Assembly (NCBI GenBank): GCA_016901755.1
Contig: JACJKV010000028.1
Location: forward strand, 1-33,428
Direction of reading: 5' to 3'
Source: Thomasclavelia spiroformis
GTDB lineage: Bacteria > Bacillota_I > Bacilli_A > Erysipelotrichales > Coprobacillaceae
Length of the DNA stretch: 33,428 nt
Positions 15,774-25,006 of the stretch are shown piece after piece. Position 1 is the stretch's first letter; each line of letters opens with the position of its first letter. A program made the position numbers and the translations under genes. The notes under the pieces are model-generated. The model saw nothing but the letters and a program-made list of their open reading frames with translations, had not been told where the DNA came from and did no database searches.

Positions 15774-17097
15774 CAGTTATATTTCCTTTCTTTTTCTTCA
15801 TTACAGCAATGCCAATGATATCTGCTAACAGCCAGCCAATGGGAATAGAAGCCCAAATGATCACCGTTCCATAAACTGGTGCCAATGCATAAGATAAAAT
15901 GACACGTGTTCCGAGCGATACAACAGTTAAGACAACAGACATTCCTGGCTGACCAATACCACGATAATATCCATAAAGCAAAAAGAGCCAGCCTATCCCC
16001 AGATAAAACGTTCCTTCAATTCGCAGATATTGTACCCCCTGACGAATGATTTCCATTTCATGACTGTCAATAAATATTTTCATCAGACCCGCCGCATTCA
16101 TAAATATCAGCAGCGAAATAATCACACAGAAAATTCCTGAAAGCCAGAATCCCTGACGAATTCCTTCCTGAATACGTTGATATTTTCCTGCTCCTTTATT
16201 TTGAGCAATAAAAGTAGAAAAAGCATTACCAAAATCCTGAACTGGCATATAGGCAAAAGCATCAATTTTGACCGCTACCGTAAAAGCCGACATCGTTACT
16301 ACACCAAAACTGTTTACCAGTCCCTGAATCATCAGGATTCCAAAGTTCATGATAGACTGCTGCAGACAGGTCAACAGTGAAAATGACTGAATCTTACAAA
16401 AAATATTTTTATCAAAATGACAATGCTTTTTTTGTGGCAGAATGTCTTTTTGTTTTTTTACCACATATAGAGATAACCCAACAGCTGACAGTCCTTGCGC
16501 AATGACCGTAGCTAAGGCAGCTCCCTGAATTCCTAAATGCAGATTAGCAATAAAAACAATATCTAAAACTATATTTACTACCGCTGATACTGCCAAAAAA
16601 TATAAAGGTGTTTTAGAATTACCTAAGGCTCTTAACAATGATGAAAAATAATTAAAAATAAAAGTAAAAACAATTCCTGAAAAAACAATGATCAGATAAG
16701 CATGAGTCTGCTGATAAACATCCTGGGGAATATTCAGAAAATGTAAAATGGGATCAATAGCCAAGACACAGATCATTTCAATCAATATCGATAAAATACC
16801 AATCGAAACAAACGAAACAAAAAATGATATTTTCAGATAATCATGATCCTGAGCACCATAAAGCATAGAAAATAAAACACCACTTCCCATACATAAGCCT
16901 AAAATAATCGATGTTAAAAAAGTCATCAGTGTAAAGGATGATCCCACCGCTGCCAAAGCCTGACTGCCCAGATACTTGCCAACGATCAGTGTATCCATAA
17001 TATTATAAAGCTGCTGCAGTAAATTTCCCAGAATCAGAGGAATTGAAAAATAAATCAGAGATTTACTGACATTGCCCTGTATTAAATCTTTATCCAT
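15757..17097 (-). CDS. MATE-family multidrug/cation exporter
   Basis: The start is placed at the ATG at 17097 with AAAGGA upstream; a TTG six codons earlier overlaps that site. The 446 residues and about 12 membrane spans are the usual MATE size. The N-terminus has IPLILGNLLQQLYNIMDTLIVG, shown here as positions 19-40, with the typical LLQQLYN(I/M)D core and the following GSQALAAVG. A second-half repeat starts near residue 240 (QQSIMNFGILMIQGLVNSFG). It should use a Na+ or H+ gradient to export drugs or metabolites; the substrate cannot be told. The last bases overlap mnmM. Confidence 0.92.
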   Translation of the reverse strand: MDKDLIQGNVSKSLIYFSIPLILGNLLQQLYNIMDTLIVGKYLGSQALAAVGSSFTLMTFLTSIILGLCMGSGVLFSMLYGAQDHDYLKISFFVSFVSIGILSILIEMICVLAIDPILHFLNIPQDVYQQTHAYLIIVFSGIVFTFIFNYFSSLLRALGNSKTPLYFLAVSAVVNIVLDIVFIANLHLGIQGAALATVIAQGLSAVGLSLYVVKKQKDILPQKKHCHFDKNIFCKIQSFSLLTCLQQSIMNFGILMIQGLVNSFGVVTMSAFTVAVKIDAFAYMPVQDFGNAFSTFIAQNKGAGKYQRIQEGIRQGFWLSGIFCVIISLLIFMNAAGLMKIFIDSHEMEIIRQGVQYLRIEGTFYLGIGWLFLLYGYYRGIGQPGMSVVLTVVSLGTRVILSYALAPVYGTVIIWASIPIGWLLADIIGIAVMKKKKGNITDGKYD

Positions 17098-17181
17098 AAT
17101 ATTAATTCCTTTCAAAACAAAAAATGACTATCTCAGTCATCTATTTTTTCAAGAATTATCATATGCTTATTCAAACAAAAA

Positions 17182-17218
17182 AACAAGTTATCTTAGTCAA
17201 ATACTAAGATAACCTGTT
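17182..17218 (-). terminator. Terminator of the opp-peptidase operon
   Basis: Arms 17182-17196 and 17204-17218 pair over 15 positions with one mismatch. The core GTTATCTTAG / CTAAGATAAC is perfect, the loop has seven bases, and a T run follows on the minus strand. It lies just after the peptidase stop. Confidence 0.88.
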
Positions 17219-17221
17219 CAA

Positions 17222-18262
17222 TTAAATATCTAAAGTGTAAGCAATAGCCAGTTTAGCTGTATCTTCAATAGCTGAAATATGGCAACGTTCTTTACCATGT
17301 GAATTTAAACATGCCATTCCAAAAGCAGCCGTATAAACATTATGTCCAGCACGAATAGCCGCATTAGCATCAGTACCATAGTGGTAGAAAACATCTAGAC
17401 AATAATTAACATTTGCTTTTTTAGCTAAAGCAATAATTTTATTAGTTAATCCACGATCATATGGTGAAAAAGCATCTTTTGTACAAATGCTGACATTTCT
17501 TTCATTAGCGTGACAGTCAGGACCAATTAATCCAATATCGATTGCTACATATTCGCTGACTTCAGGTGGTACATAAGAACCTCCATGACCAATTTCTTCA
17601 TATAATGGGAAAGCCAGTAATGTACGATATTTAGGTTTAAGATTATTTTTCTTAAAATAATCCAGCATTGCAAATAAAGCAGCTGCTGCAGCTTTATCAT
17701 CAATATAACGAGAAACCACATATCCTGATTCTGTATATTCGAAATGAGGATCGACATCGATGACATCTCCATGATCAATACCTAAAGCCATGACATCTTC
17801 TTTAGATTTGACATCAGCATGTAAAATAACACGCATTCCATTTTCATCACGTGGTAAAGTTCTGGCATCATCAAAAACATGAACTGAGTGAGATTTACAG
17901 ATAACCATTCCACGATAATGACGCCCATCTCTAGTAATAACAGTTACACCTTCACCTTCTAAGCTTGAGTAATTGACACCACCCAACTGTCTTACTTCTA
18001 ATTGACCATCATCTGTTATATGTCTGACAATAAGACCAATAGTATCTACATGGGCTCCCATGCAAACTGTTTTTGAATTATCTTCTCCATCTAAAGTAAT
18101 ATAAGCTGTTCTTTTACGGTCATAAGTCACTTCATAACCATATTCTTTTGCTTTTTTTTCTAAAAGTGGATGAATTTCTTCATAATAGCTGACTGGACTA
18201 GGAACTTCAACCAATTCTTTAAATGTATTTATCAGAAGTTCTCTATCTACTTTAATTTCCAT
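17222..18262 (-). CDS. M42-family metallo-aminopeptidase
   Basis: The 346 residues match the M42 (glutamyl aminopeptidase/PepA-like, also annotated endoglucanase) family: cytosolic, dinuclear-metal enzymes forming large tetrahedral assemblies. Metal and catalytic residues are visible: AHVDTIG (H71, D73), SRYIDDKAA (D188/D189), the catalytic Glu pair in YEEIGHGGS (E222, E223), D242 in AIDIG, and the late His in LNSHGKER (H322). It begins two bases after the oppF stop and is the last gene of the importer operon. It probably degrades imported peptides to amino acids. Substrate preference is not readable from the sequence. Confidence 0.93.
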   Translation of the reverse strand: MEIKVDRELLINTFKELVEVPSPVSYYEEIHPLLEKKAKEYGYEVTYDRKRTAYITLDGEDNSKTVCMGAHVDTIGLIVRHITDDGQLEVRQLGGVNYSSLEGEGVTVITRDGRHYRGMVICKSHSVHVFDDARTLPRDENGMRVILHADVKSKEDVMALGIDHGDVIDVDPHFEYTESGYVVSRYIDDKAAAAALFAMLDYFKKNNLKPKYRTLLAFPLYEEIGHGGSYVPPEVSEYVAIDIGLIGPDCHANERNVSICTKDAFSPYDRGLTNKIIALAKKANVNYCLDVFYHYGTDANAAIRAGHNVYTAAFGMACLNSHGKERCHISAIEDTAKLAIAYTLDI

Positions 18263-18264
18263 AT

Positions 18265-19260
18265 TTATTCCCCCTGTTTTTTACACAAATGACATGCCAC
18301 AAAATGTCCTGGTTCAATTTCTTTTAACTCAGGGCGTTCATTTCTACACTGTTCAGTGGCATGAGGACAACGAGTAGAAAATCTGCATCCTTTTGGTGGA
18401 TTAGCCGGACTTGGCACATCTCCACTTAAGACTTCTTTATCTTCAATTCTTTCCTTAGAAATACGCGGAATAGCTGAAAATAGAGCGTTAGTATACGGAT
18501 GCATTGGATTGGCATATAATGTTTTGGTATCTGCCATTTCCATCATATTTCCTAAATACATAACTGCGACACGATCAGCAATATGTTTGACTACACTTAA
18601 ATCATGTGAAATAAAAATATAGGCCATACCTAAATCTTTTTGCAGCTGTTTAAGCAGGTTAATAATTTTAGCCTGAATAGAAACATCTAAGGCTGAAACC
18701 GGTTCGTCACAAATAATCAGTTTAGGCTGTAAAGCAATCGCTCTGGCAATCCCGATACGCTGTCTTTGACCTCCTGAAAATTCATGAGGATAACGTGACA
18801 TATAGTCTAAATTCAAACCAACCTGATTCATAACTTCTACAATACGAGCATCACGTTCCGCTTTTGTTTTATAAACCTTAGCAATATCGATTGGTTCAGC
18901 AATAATATCTTTAACTGTCATACGAGGATTCAATGAAGCATATGGATCCTGAAAAATCAGTTTAATTTTTTCTCTGGCTTTTTTCAGATCATTTCCTTTT
19001 AAAGCTCCAAAATCCTGACCGTCTAATTCAATTTTTCCCGATGTTGGTTCAATTAGACGAATAACACTACGTCCCATTGTTGATTTACCACATCCAGATT
19101 CACCAACAACACCGAATGTTTCTCCAACTTTAACTTCAAAGCTGATATCATCAACCGCTTTGACATATCCTTTATTTTTTCCTAAAGAAGATGATTTGAT
19201 TGGATAATATTTTTTTAGGTGTTCAACTTTTAATAAAACATCATTATTGTTTTCCATCAT
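18265..19260 (-). CDS. oppF: Oligopeptide ABC transporter ATPase (OppF/DppF type)
   Basis: The 331 residues provide one of two ATPases of a peptide importer. Features are Walker [10 protein letters not shown], a Q-loop in [15 protein letters not shown], signature [17 protein letters not shown], Walker [13 protein letters not shown] and switch His in FISHD. The C-terminal oligopeptide extension carries the Cys-rich pattern [14 protein letters not shown] and a last Cys pair region, which in DppD-type ATPases holds an iron-sulfur cluster. The ATG overlaps the oppD stop as TAATG. GGAGG is seven bases upstream. Confidence 0.95.
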   Translation of the reverse strand: MMENNNDVLLKVEHLKKYYPIKSSSLGKNKGYVKAVDDISFEVKVGETFGVVGESGCGKSTMGRSVIRLIEPTSGKIELDGQDFGALKGNDLKKAREKIKLIFQDPYASLNPRMTVKDIIAEPIDIAKVYKTKAERDARIVEVMNQVGLNLDYMSRYPHEFSGGQRQRIGIARAIALQPKLIICDEPVSALDVSIQAKIINLLKQLQKDLGMAYIFISHDLSVVKHIADRVAVMYLGNMMEMADTKTLYANPMHPYTNALFSAIPRISKERIEDKEVLSGDVPSPANPPKGCRFSTRCPHATEQCRNERPELKEIEPGHFVACHLCKKQGE

Positions 19261-20270
19261 TATTCACCCTCCTTTTCCCATTTTTCGTCATATTTCCAGC
19301 AACGAACCAAATGTCCATTACCACAGTCTTTCATTCCTGGACATTGATGACGACAAATATCTTTAGCGTATTTACAGCGTGGACTAAAGAAACATCCTTC
19401 CGGTAGTTCATATAACATTGGTACTGAACCAGGAATAACTTCTAATTCCTTATCTTCATCTTCTTCATCGATATCAGGAATCGAATTCATTAAACCAACA
19501 GTATAAGGATGTAATGGATTTTTAAATAAATCCTCAACTCCTGTATATTCAACGATCTTACCAGCATACATAACAATAACATTATCTGCCATTTCTGAAA
19601 TAACTCCCATATCATGTGTGATCAGTAAAACCGAAGAGTTCATTTTGTATTTTAACTGATTGATCAGCTTTAAGATCTGAGCCTGAATCGTCACGTCTAA
19701 TGCCGTAGTTGGTTCGTCACAAATCAGTAATGAAGGCTTACAAGACAACGCCATTGCAATCATGATACGCTGACGCATCCCCCCTGAAAGCTGATGTGGA
19801 CATGAAGCAAAAACTTTTTCTGGCATTGGAATACCAACTAATTTGATCATTTCCAAAGCACGATTTTTGGCTTCCTCTTTGCTGACATCTTCATGAGTCA
19901 AAATCGCTTCCATGATCTGTTTACCTACCGTAATGACTGGATTTAAAGAAGTCATTGGTTCCTGAAAAATCATAGAAATTTCTTTACCACGAATTTTTCT
20001 CATTTCTTCAGCAGATTTTTTTAACAGATCGTCACCTTTATATATAATTTCTCCTGAAGTAATTTTTCCTGGAGGAGAAGGTATCAGCTGCATCAAAGAC
20101 AACGCCGTCATACTTTTACCACAGCCTGATTCACCAACTACCCCTAATGTTTCCTGAGGATGTATCGAAAAACTCACTTCCTGGACAGCAGGTAAAGCTC
20201 CTTGATCCGTAAAGAAAGTAATTCCTAAATCCTTTACATCTAAAATTTTCTCATTTTTATTTGTATCCAT
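19260..20270 (-). CDS. oppD: Oligopeptide ABC transporter ATPase (OppD/DppD type)
   Basis: The 336 residues hold Walker [11 protein letters not shown]-loop MIFQEPMTSLNPV, signature LSGGMRQRIMIAMAL, Walker B LLICDEPTTALD and switch His in LITHD. The C-terminal extension carries CFFSPRCKYAKDIC and a terminal CWKYD segment. The signature with GGM and the position before OppF support OppD. AGGAGG lies eight bases before the ATG. It pairs with OppF to drive the OppB-OppC pore. Confidence 0.95.
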   Translation of the reverse strand: MDTNKNEKILDVKDLGITFFTDQGALPAVQEVSFSIHPQETLGVVGESGCGKSMTALSLMQLIPSPPGKITSGEIIYKGDDLLKKSAEEMRKIRGKEISMIFQEPMTSLNPVITVGKQIMEAILTHEDVSKEEAKNRALEMIKLVGIPMPEKVFASCPHQLSGGMRQRIMIAMALSCKPSLLICDEPTTALDVTIQAQILKLINQLKYKMNSSVLLITHDMGVISEMADNVIVMYAGKIVEYTGVEDLFKNPLHPYTVGLMNSIPDIDEEDEDKELEVIPGSVPMLYELPEGCFFSPRCKYAKDICRHQCPGMKDCGNGHLVRCWKYDEKWEKEGE

Positions 20271-20285
20271 TGACTTACCTCCTTA

Positions 20286-21152
20286 TTAAGATCTCAACTT
20301 AGGATCTAAAGCATCTCTAAGTCCATCTCCCAGCATATTAAATGCCAGTACGGTAATAATGATTGCCAATCCAGGAATCACACTAAAATAAGTAGCACTA
20401 CGAATATATGGCTGACTAGAAGCGATCATAGCTCCCCAGCTGGCCATTGGTGGTCGTACACCTAAACCTAAGAAACTTAATGAAGCTTCCGTCATAATGG
20501 CACTAGGAATACCTAAAGTTACAGTAACGATCAAAGTTGATAAACAGTTAGGTAATAAATGTTTCATAATAATTCTAAAACTGCTGCCTCCACTGACTCT
20601 GCAGGCTTCGATATATTCCATTTTCTTTAGACGCATAACATCGCCACGAATCAGACGTGCTGTTGATGCCCATGCCAAAAGACCTAAAGCAATATAAAGA
20701 TTGATCAGACCAGTTCCTAAAACAAACATAACGGCAATGGCAAAAAGTAAAAATGGGAATGATGAAAATACCTGAATAACAAATGAAATAATGGCATCTA
20801 CTTTACCACCAAAATAACCGGCACATACACCCATTGTATAACCAATGACAGTCGCAATGATCTGTGAAATAATACCAACACTTAAAGAAATTCTGCAACC
20901 ATAAATAACACGTGAGAAAATATCTCTTCCTAAATCATCCGTTCCAAACCAGTATTTGGCACATGGTGGTGTCAGTTTATCAGTTAACACCTGTGCATCT
21001 GGATCATAAGGAGTAATATAAGGAGCAAAAATAGCAATCAGTATCAATAAAATAACAATTACCAGACAAACCATGGCTACCTTGTTCTTTTTTAAGATAT
21101 CCCAACTGATTCGCCAATAACTGCGATATTCTTTCTTTTTGTTTTTCTTCAT
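20286..21152 (-). CDS. oppC: Oligopeptide ABC transporter permease (OppC/DppC type)
   Basis: This 288-residue membrane protein has a charged N-terminus and a first span at about 28-48. An extracytoplasmic stretch, ITPYDPDAQ...YWFGTDDLGRDIFSRV, is diagnostic of OppC/DppC. The cytoplasmic EAA loop is EYIEACRVSGGSSFRIIMKHLLPN. Its ATG directly follows the oppB stop, with GGAAAGGAG inside the end of oppB. Confidence 0.95.
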   Translation of the reverse strand: MKKNKKKEYRSYWRISWDILKKNKVAMVCLVIVILLILIAIFAPYITPYDPDAQVLTDKLTPPCAKYWFGTDDLGRDIFSRVIYGCRISLSVGIISQIIATVIGYTMGVCAGYFGGKVDAIISFVIQVFSSFPFLLFAIAVMFVLGTGLINLYIALGLLAWASTARLIRGDVMRLKKMEYIEACRVSGGSSFRIIMKHLLPNCLSTLIVTVTLGIPSAIMTEASLSFLGLGVRPPMASWGAMIASSQPYIRSATYFSVIPGLAIIITVLAFNMLGDGLRDALDPKLRS

Positions 21153-22085
21153 CTATTCTGACTCCTTTCCCAGTCTAATTCTTGGATCAACAACAGCATA
21201 TAACAGATCCACAACTAAATACATAATAACGCAAATAATCGCAATATACATGACTCCACCTTGTACGATTGGCAAATCACGTACATTAATACTATCTACT
21301 AACATTTTTCCAATTCCTGGAATTGAGAAAACTGACTCAACAAGAACTGACCCAGTCAGAATATTTCCTAAATCCGTTCCTGAAATAGTAATAATAGGTA
21401 CCAATGCATTACGTAATGCATGTTTAATAATAACTGTCCAGTATTTAAGCCCTTTAGCTTGTGCTGTACGAATATAATCCTGTGACAATACTTCCAGCAT
21501 GCTGGTTCTGGTAATTCTGGCAATACTTGCAGCATAACGTGTTCCCAGAGATATACCTGGCAAAATAAACGCAGCTAATGAATCAATTCCTGAAAGTGGC
21601 AACAGACCGAGTTTCAGACAGATAAAAATCTGTAAAATAATGGCCATCCAGAATGCAGGAGCTGAAATTCCTACAACCGCAATGGTCATTAATGCTGAAT
21701 CAATCCATTTTCCACGATTAACAGCAGCAACAACCCCTACTACAACCCCTAAAACAACGGCCAAAATATAAGCAATTCCTGCCAGTTTAGCAGTAACCGC
21801 AAATGAACGCATCAATATATCAATAACAGGACGATTTTGGAAATATGAAACCCCAAAATCACCATGTAACATGTTTGTCAGCCAGTTAATATACTGTGTT
21901 AAAATTGGCTGATCCAATCCCATTTCATGAGTAACACGCTGAATCGTAGCCTGATCCGCAAATTCCCCTAACATGATTTCTACCGGATTACCAGGTACTA
22001 TATTTAACACAAAGAAAGTAATGAGCGAGATCGTAAAAATAACACCTATGGCCTGTAACACACGCTTTAATAAATACTTTTTCAT
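21153..22085 (-). CDS. oppB: Oligopeptide ABC transporter permease (OppB/DppB type)
   Basis: This 310-residue membrane protein starts MKKYLLKRVLQAIGVIFTI with a span at about 9-30. It then has NIVPGNPVEIMLG and HGDFGVSYFQNRPV, both typical of OppB/DppB. The EAA loop is QDYIRTAQAKGLKYWTVIIKHALRNA. It forms the import pore with OppC. It lies 63 bases after oppA across an inverted repeat. Confidence 0.95.
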   Translation of the reverse strand: MKKYLLKRVLQAIGVIFTISLITFFVLNIVPGNPVEIMLGEFADQATIQRVTHEMGLDQPILTQYINWLTNMLHGDFGVSYFQNRPVIDILMRSFAVTAKLAGIAYILAVVLGVVVGVVAAVNRGKWIDSALMTIAVVGISAPAFWMAIILQIFICLKLGLLPLSGIDSLAAFILPGISLGTRYAASIARITRTSMLEVLSQDYIRTAQAKGLKYWTVIIKHALRNALVPIITISGTDLGNILTGSVLVESVFSIPGIGKMLVDSINVRDLPIVQGGVMYIAIICVIMYLVVDLLYAVVDPRIRLGKESE

Positions 22086-22110
22086 AACTCTCCCCTTTCT
22101 ATAATCAAAG

Positions 22111-22136
22111 ATATGGAATGCCTAAGCATTCCATAT
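22111..22136 (-). other. Hairpin between oppA and oppB
   Basis: Perfect 11-bp stem, ATATGGAATGC / GCATTCCATAT, with a 4-base loop. There is no real T run on the minus strand, so it is more likely an mRNA-stabilising or partially attenuating hairpin than a full terminator. Such hairpins often raise binding-protein yield over the membrane parts. Confidence 0.7.
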
Positions 22137-22148
22137 ATCTTTCCTATT

Positions 22149-23726
22149 TTATTTTTTTGATAAATCAATATCGATATTGTATAAATGATAAATTAAGTTT
22201 CCTAATTTAGCATTTTTTACATATGGTTTAGCAACAAATTGCAGTTTTCCATAATACAGAGGAATAGTTCCATAATCTTCACGTGATAAGATGTAATCTG
22301 CTTTCTTATATAATTCAACACGTTTTTCATCATTATCTGTTGTCTGTCTTGCTTCAGTGACTAACTGATCGAATTCAGGATTGTTATAGAATACTCCTTT
22401 TCCTACAGCGTTTTCTGAATAATAGTAAGTATACATCTGGTTGTCAGCATCAGCATATAATGGGAACCATCCAATCATAGTTGCCTGTAAGTTACCTTTG
22501 CTTCTTGCTTCTGACCAAACTCCACTATCTAATACTTCAACGTTCATTGTAATTCCTGCTTTAGCTAAATATCCTTGTAAAGCAGTAGTGATTTTTTCAT
22601 CTGTTGATCTTACTTTAGCTGTAAATTCTAAATCACTGGCACCAGCTTCAGCTAACAGCTGCTTAGCTTTTTCAATATTGTATTCATATGGTTCTAATGA
22701 ATCATCATGACCAGGAACTCCTGGGTTTAAGAATGAACTTGCTGGTTCAGCAGCCCCATTTAATACTGTTTCACATAATTCTTCACGGTTGATTGCTAAT
22801 GAAATAGCTTCTCTAACACGAGCATCATCTAAAGCAGGATCAGTCACTTTAATAGACAGGAAATATGTTCCCAGTGGTGTAATTTGTGTAATTTCATCTT
22901 TGATATCACTATTCTGATACTGATCTAATAATGATTTATCCAAATCACACATATCGATGTTACCAGCTTCATATTCCATCATCTTCGTATTGTAATCATC
23001 GATATAAACGATTTCTAAACGATCTAAGTTAGGTGTACCACCATGATAATTATCATTTGGTTCCATCACTACTTTTGTCTGTTCATCGTTTTCAACAATA
23101 ACATAAGGACCAGTTCCAATTAAATTAGTTCCTTTACCCCAATCATCACCAGCTTTTTCACAAGCTTCTTTTGGATAAATTGAAGCATAGTCCATACCTA
23201 AGTTAGCGATAAATGGTGCAAACTTATAATCTAAAGTTATACTGAAATGAAGATCATCTTCAATAGTGATTCCTTCCAGTTCAGTTGCCTGACCTTCCAT
23301 TAAGGCTTTAGCACCTTTGATCATATCGTACATGTATGTACTTGTACCATTGATCTTGAACATTCTTTCGAATGTATATTTAACATCTTCTGCAGTCAAA
23401 TCACTGCCATCGCTGAATTTAACCCCTTCTTTTAATTCAAAAGAATAAGTTAAACCATCTTCTGATACAGTTGGAAAATCTGTAATCAATACGCATTCTT
23501 CTTCGTTGTCATCGTTCCATCTTAATAAACTTTCTACAACGTTATCAGCAACAGAAGAAGCCCCTGAATTCGTATTGGTTTGCATATCTAAACCAACTTT
23601 TGGATTAGACTGACCAAAACGAAATACTTTTTCTCCGCTGTCATCTTTACTTCCACCACAGGCAGTTAAAGATATTGCCATCATCAGTGAAAGGAAAGTG
23701 ATCGCTAATTTTTTCATTTTTTTCAC
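22149..23726 (-). CDS. oppA: Oligopeptide ABC transporter substrate-binding lipoprotein (OppA/DppA type)
   Basis: The start is taken as GTG at 23726 with GGGGAAAG eight bases upstream, giving 525 residues; an in-frame ATG nine codons further on is an alternative. The N-terminus is a lipoprotein signal (KKLAITFLSLMMAISLTAC), with the lipobox Cys followed by GGS. The body is a family 5 extracellular binding protein: FSDGSDLTAEDVKYTFERM, GTGPYVI, LDDARVREAISLAINREEL and ADADNQMYTYYYSENA. It should bind oligopeptides or dipeptides outside the membrane and deliver them to OppBC. It is the first gene of the operon and has the operon promoter. Confidence 0.94.
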   Translation of the reverse strand: MKKMKKLAITFLSLMMAISLTACGGSKDDSGEKVFRFGQSNPKVGLDMQTNTNSGASSVADNVVESLLRWNDDNEEECVLITDFPTVSEDGLTYSFELKEGVKFSDGSDLTAEDVKYTFERMFKINGTSTYMYDMIKGAKALMEGQATELEGITIEDDLHFSITLDYKFAPFIANLGMDYASIYPKEACEKAGDDWGKGTNLIGTGPYVIVENDEQTKVVMEPNDNYHGGTPNLDRLEIVYIDDYNTKMMEYEAGNIDMCDLDKSLLDQYQNSDIKDEITQITPLGTYFLSIKVTDPALDDARVREAISLAINREELCETVLNGAAEPASSFLNPGVPGHDDSLEPYEYNIEKAKQLLAEAGASDLEFTAKVRSTDEKITTALQGYLAKAGITMNVEVLDSGVWSEARSKGNLQATMIGWFPLYADADNQMYTYYYSENAVGKGVFYNNPEFDQLVTEARQTTDNDEKRVELYKKADYILSREDYGTIPLYYGKLQFVAKPYVKNAKLGNLIYHLYNIDIDLSKK

Positions 23727-23772
23727 AACTCTTTCCCCTTTCTTTATCATTGTTTATATAACAACTGTTTGA

Positions 23773-23801
23773 ATTATATCATTAAAAAAAATTGTATACA
23801 A
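23773..23801 (-). promoter_or_regulatory. Promoter of the opp operon with palindrome over the -35
   Basis: On the minus strand TTGTAT (23801-23796), 17 bases, then TATAAT (23778-23773), with TGA in front as an extended -10. A perfect 12-bp palindrome, ATTGTATACAAT (23791-23802), covers the -35 and could be an operator. Confidence 0.75.
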
Positions 23802-23809
23802 TAATTAAA

Positions 23810-23845
23810 TTCCATATTATTCCATTTTTTGAAAAAAATTTCCAT
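23810..23845 (-). repeat. Three helically phased ATGGAA repeats upstream of the opp promoter
   Basis: ATGGAA occurs on the minus strand at 23815-23810, 23825-23820 and 23845-23840. The offsets are exactly 10 and 20 bp, on one face of the helix, just upstream of the -35. A regulator binding array is possible. Confidence 0.4.
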
Positions 23846-23876
23846 CATCTGCAAACACAATAACATCATTTCCCCA

Positions 23877-24350
23877 TTATTCCTCACTAATTACCTGCCA
23901 AAAAGAAATCAGCTGCTCTAAACTGTAGCGCGCATTAGCTGAAGAAGTTGAAGGTAACTTTGTACAAGGTAAGGAATAATGAAAATACTGATGAAAGTAA
24001 CGATCAGATAAATTACCATTTGTATAAATATGATGAATTTTTGCTTCATTGATAATTCTGTCAAGATCATTGACCTTAACAGCCTTGATTGAAGCATCAC
24101 TTGAACCTTTTATCTCACAACTGGCAATCACATCCCATAAAGCAATGTGATGACGATGTAAAAATGTTTTTTTCTCTTCAATGGTCAAAGGCAGTTCTTC
24201 TGTAAAAATATGTGCTAGAACTTTCCAGAAACGATTCTGTTCATGATGATAAAAAAACTGAGCCTGCCTTGATTTCACGGAAGGAAAAGAACCTAAGATC
24301 AGAATTCTGGATTCACGATCATATACTGGTTCAATATTATGATATTCCAT
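23877..24350 (-). CDS. DNA-deoxyinosine glycosylase (uracil-DNA glycosylase superfamily)
   Basis: The 157 residues match the hypoxanthine-DNA glycosylase group (UDG family 6), which removes deaminated adenine from DNA. Motifs seen are LILGSFPSVKSRQAQFFYHH (18-37), QNRFWKVLA, ALWDVIASCEIKGSSDASI (about 70-88), and the C-terminal LPSTSSANARYS loop. The family motif GSFPS replaces the active-site motif of family 1 enzymes. Its ATG overlaps the stop of the HAD gene, so it is translated from the same transcript. No terminator is obvious before the opp promoter. Confidence 0.9.
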   Translation of the reverse strand: MEYHNIEPVYDRESRILILGSFPSVKSRQAQFFYHHEQNRFWKVLAHIFTEELPLTIEEKKTFLHRHHIALWDVIASCEIKGSSDASIKAVKVNDLDRIINEAKIHHIYTNGNLSDRYFHQYFHYSLPCTKLPSTSSANARYSLEQLISFWQVISEE

Positions 24351-25006
24351 TATAATTTCTCCACTTCATTAATGACCTGATCCAGACGATCAAGGACCTT
24401 ATAGGTCTTATCTAATGTTTCTTTGGTATGCTTGACAATATCAGGAATGCAGATAACTGGAATATGAGCATAATATGAAGCTAAAATGCCATTTTTACTG
24501 TCTTCTAATACCAGTGCCTGATCAGCAGACACCTGTAGCAGTTCTAAAGCCTTTAAAAAGATATCAGGTGCTGGTTTTCCATGAATGATCTGATCGCCAC
24601 CAATAACTTCATCAAAATAGGATAAAACATGAATACGTTCCAGGTTGCTTTGCACTCTGGAAGTCACAGTGGAAGAAGCAACAGCCATTTTAATACCTGA
24701 TTTTTTTAAATAATCTAACAGTTCATACAAGCCAGGCTTAACAGCAATTTCATGATTCTGATAATATTCTGTATGTAATTTTTGAGATTCTTCTCTGATT
24801 TGCTGGTAAGGATAATCTTCGCCAAAGACCTGCACATAATATTCTCTGGCACTATGTCCATTGCGACCAATCAGATCAAATAACATTTCCTGAGTAATTT
24901 CATAGCCAAATTTTTTATGAGCCTGAACACAGATCATATTACCAACTGGTTCAGTATCGACCATCAGTCCATCCATATCAAAGATAACCGCTTTAACTTT
25001 TAACAT
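24350..25006 (-). CDS. HAD-family phosphatase (beta-phosphoglucomutase-like)
   Basis: The 218 residues begin with KAVIFDMDGLMVDTEP, giving nucleophile D9 and D11 (motif I). Then come a helical cap domain, motif II VASSTVTS, motif III Lys in HGKPAPDIF, and motif IV VLEDSKNGI. The cap type fits the beta-PGM/phosphatase subgroup acting on small phosphosugars or nucleotides. The exact substrate is not readable. It overlaps the MFS transporter gene by seven bases and the glycosylase by one, forming a tight three-gene run. Confidence 0.9.
   Translation of the reverse strand: MLKVKAVIFDMDGLMVDTEPVGNMICVQAHKKFGYEITQEMLFDLIGRNGHSAREYYVQVFGEDYPYQQIREESQKLHTEYYQNHEIAVKPGLYELLDYLKKSGIKMAVASSTVTSRVQSNLERIHVLSYFDEVIGGDQIIHGKPAPDIFLKALELLQVSADQALVLEDSKNGILASYYAHIPVICIPDIVKHTKETLDKTYKVLDRLDQVINEVEKL

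Noticed and set aside
17125-17140. Short TGACT / AGTCA hairpin before the MATE gene
   Set aside because: Only five base pairs and no clear function; too weak to annotate.
21139-21477. Plus-strand ORF of 112 residues
   Set aside because: Antisense shadow of oppB and oppC.
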